From: Muribaculaceae bacterium
GTDB lineage: Bacteria > Bacteroidota > Bacteroidia > Bacteroidales > Muribaculaceae
Assembly (NCBI GenBank): GCA_022510405.1
Contig: JAFLTP010000005.1
Coordinates: 48,669 to 112,668, forward strand
Direction: 5' to 3'
DNA: 64,000 bases
The position numbers were made by a program, and so were the translations under genes. Below, piece after piece: positions 63,984-64,000 of this stretch (the first letter of the stretch is position 1; each line of letters starts with the position of its first letter). Under the pieces are notes generated by a model, which worked only from the letters and a program-made list of their open reading frames with translations, did not search any database and had not been told where the DNA came from.

Positions 63984-64000
63984 GATGAAAAAGAAGCCGT

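Overview
The window reads as chromosomal DNA of a Bacteroidales bacterium, most likely a gut member close to Muribaculaceae, Bacteroides or Prevotella. The evidence is of several kinds. Many genes are preceded by the Bacteroidota promoter TTTG-N19-21-TAnnTTTG, and starts lack Shine-Dalgarno sequences. There is a type B fumarate reductase operon plus a succinate/acetate-type CoA-transferase, as in succinate/propionate fermentation. Several families are typical of the order: DUF2723, DUF4271, GSCFA, a FISUMP-type lipoprotein, a fimbrillin-like lipoprotein, the TGS-fused nucleoside kinase and the long PurF paralogue. Family-level placement is inference.

Layout. 1-13.1 kb: NAD kinase (cut by the left edge) with a CBS protein, then a dense plus-strand run of pdxJ, an ExbB-like channel without ExbD, a giant DUF2723 membrane protein, a polysaccharide deacetylase, an epimerase, DUF4271, a HemD-like protein and an orphan receiver/PEP-synthase-like protein. 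13.1-20.8 kb: CoA-transferase and miaB driven from interlocked promoters, ychF, a fimbrillin-like lipoprotein, then an FKBP cluster (cytosolic, lipoprotein, an unlisted 53-residue lipoprotein, and a degenerate FKBP lipoprotein). 20.9-32.6 kb: TonB-like, SprT-like, gapA, mscL, nucleoside kinase, yebC, fumarate reductase CAB, and a Rel/SpoT homologue whose synthetase domain looks degenerate. 32.7-44.9 kb: a FISUMP lipoprotein broken by an in-frame TAG, an MscS channel, secreted hydrolases, tRNA-Phe, an O6-alkylguanine repair protein, an aquaporin, and a tightly coupled MATE-GH3-GSCFA operon. 44.9-52.9 kb: a TPR protein, rpoN, a coiled-coil membrane protein, pyrG, a purF-like gene and gtrA.

52.9-53.86 kb is a gene-free kilobase and the most unusual part of the window. 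Its left half carries a duplicated two-hairpin unit, apparently a structured RNA of no family I recognise. Its right half is AT-rich with a cluster of DnaA-box-like sequences, a candidate replication origin. nadA, a TrmH methyltransferase, frr, pyrH, a thioredoxin-like lipoprotein and comM follow.

59.5-64 kb is an accessory, AT-richer region behind comM. It holds a COG4185 zeta-like kinase with a small partner, then a duplicated and diverged copy of the comM 3' end, an AbiE type IV toxin-antitoxin pair, and a divergent pair made of a putative regulator and a membrane Ser/Thr kinase. The 88-bp repeat of the comM tail marks this as an insertion hotspot. A family of 7-bp-periodic tracts is scattered through the intergenic spaces of the whole window.
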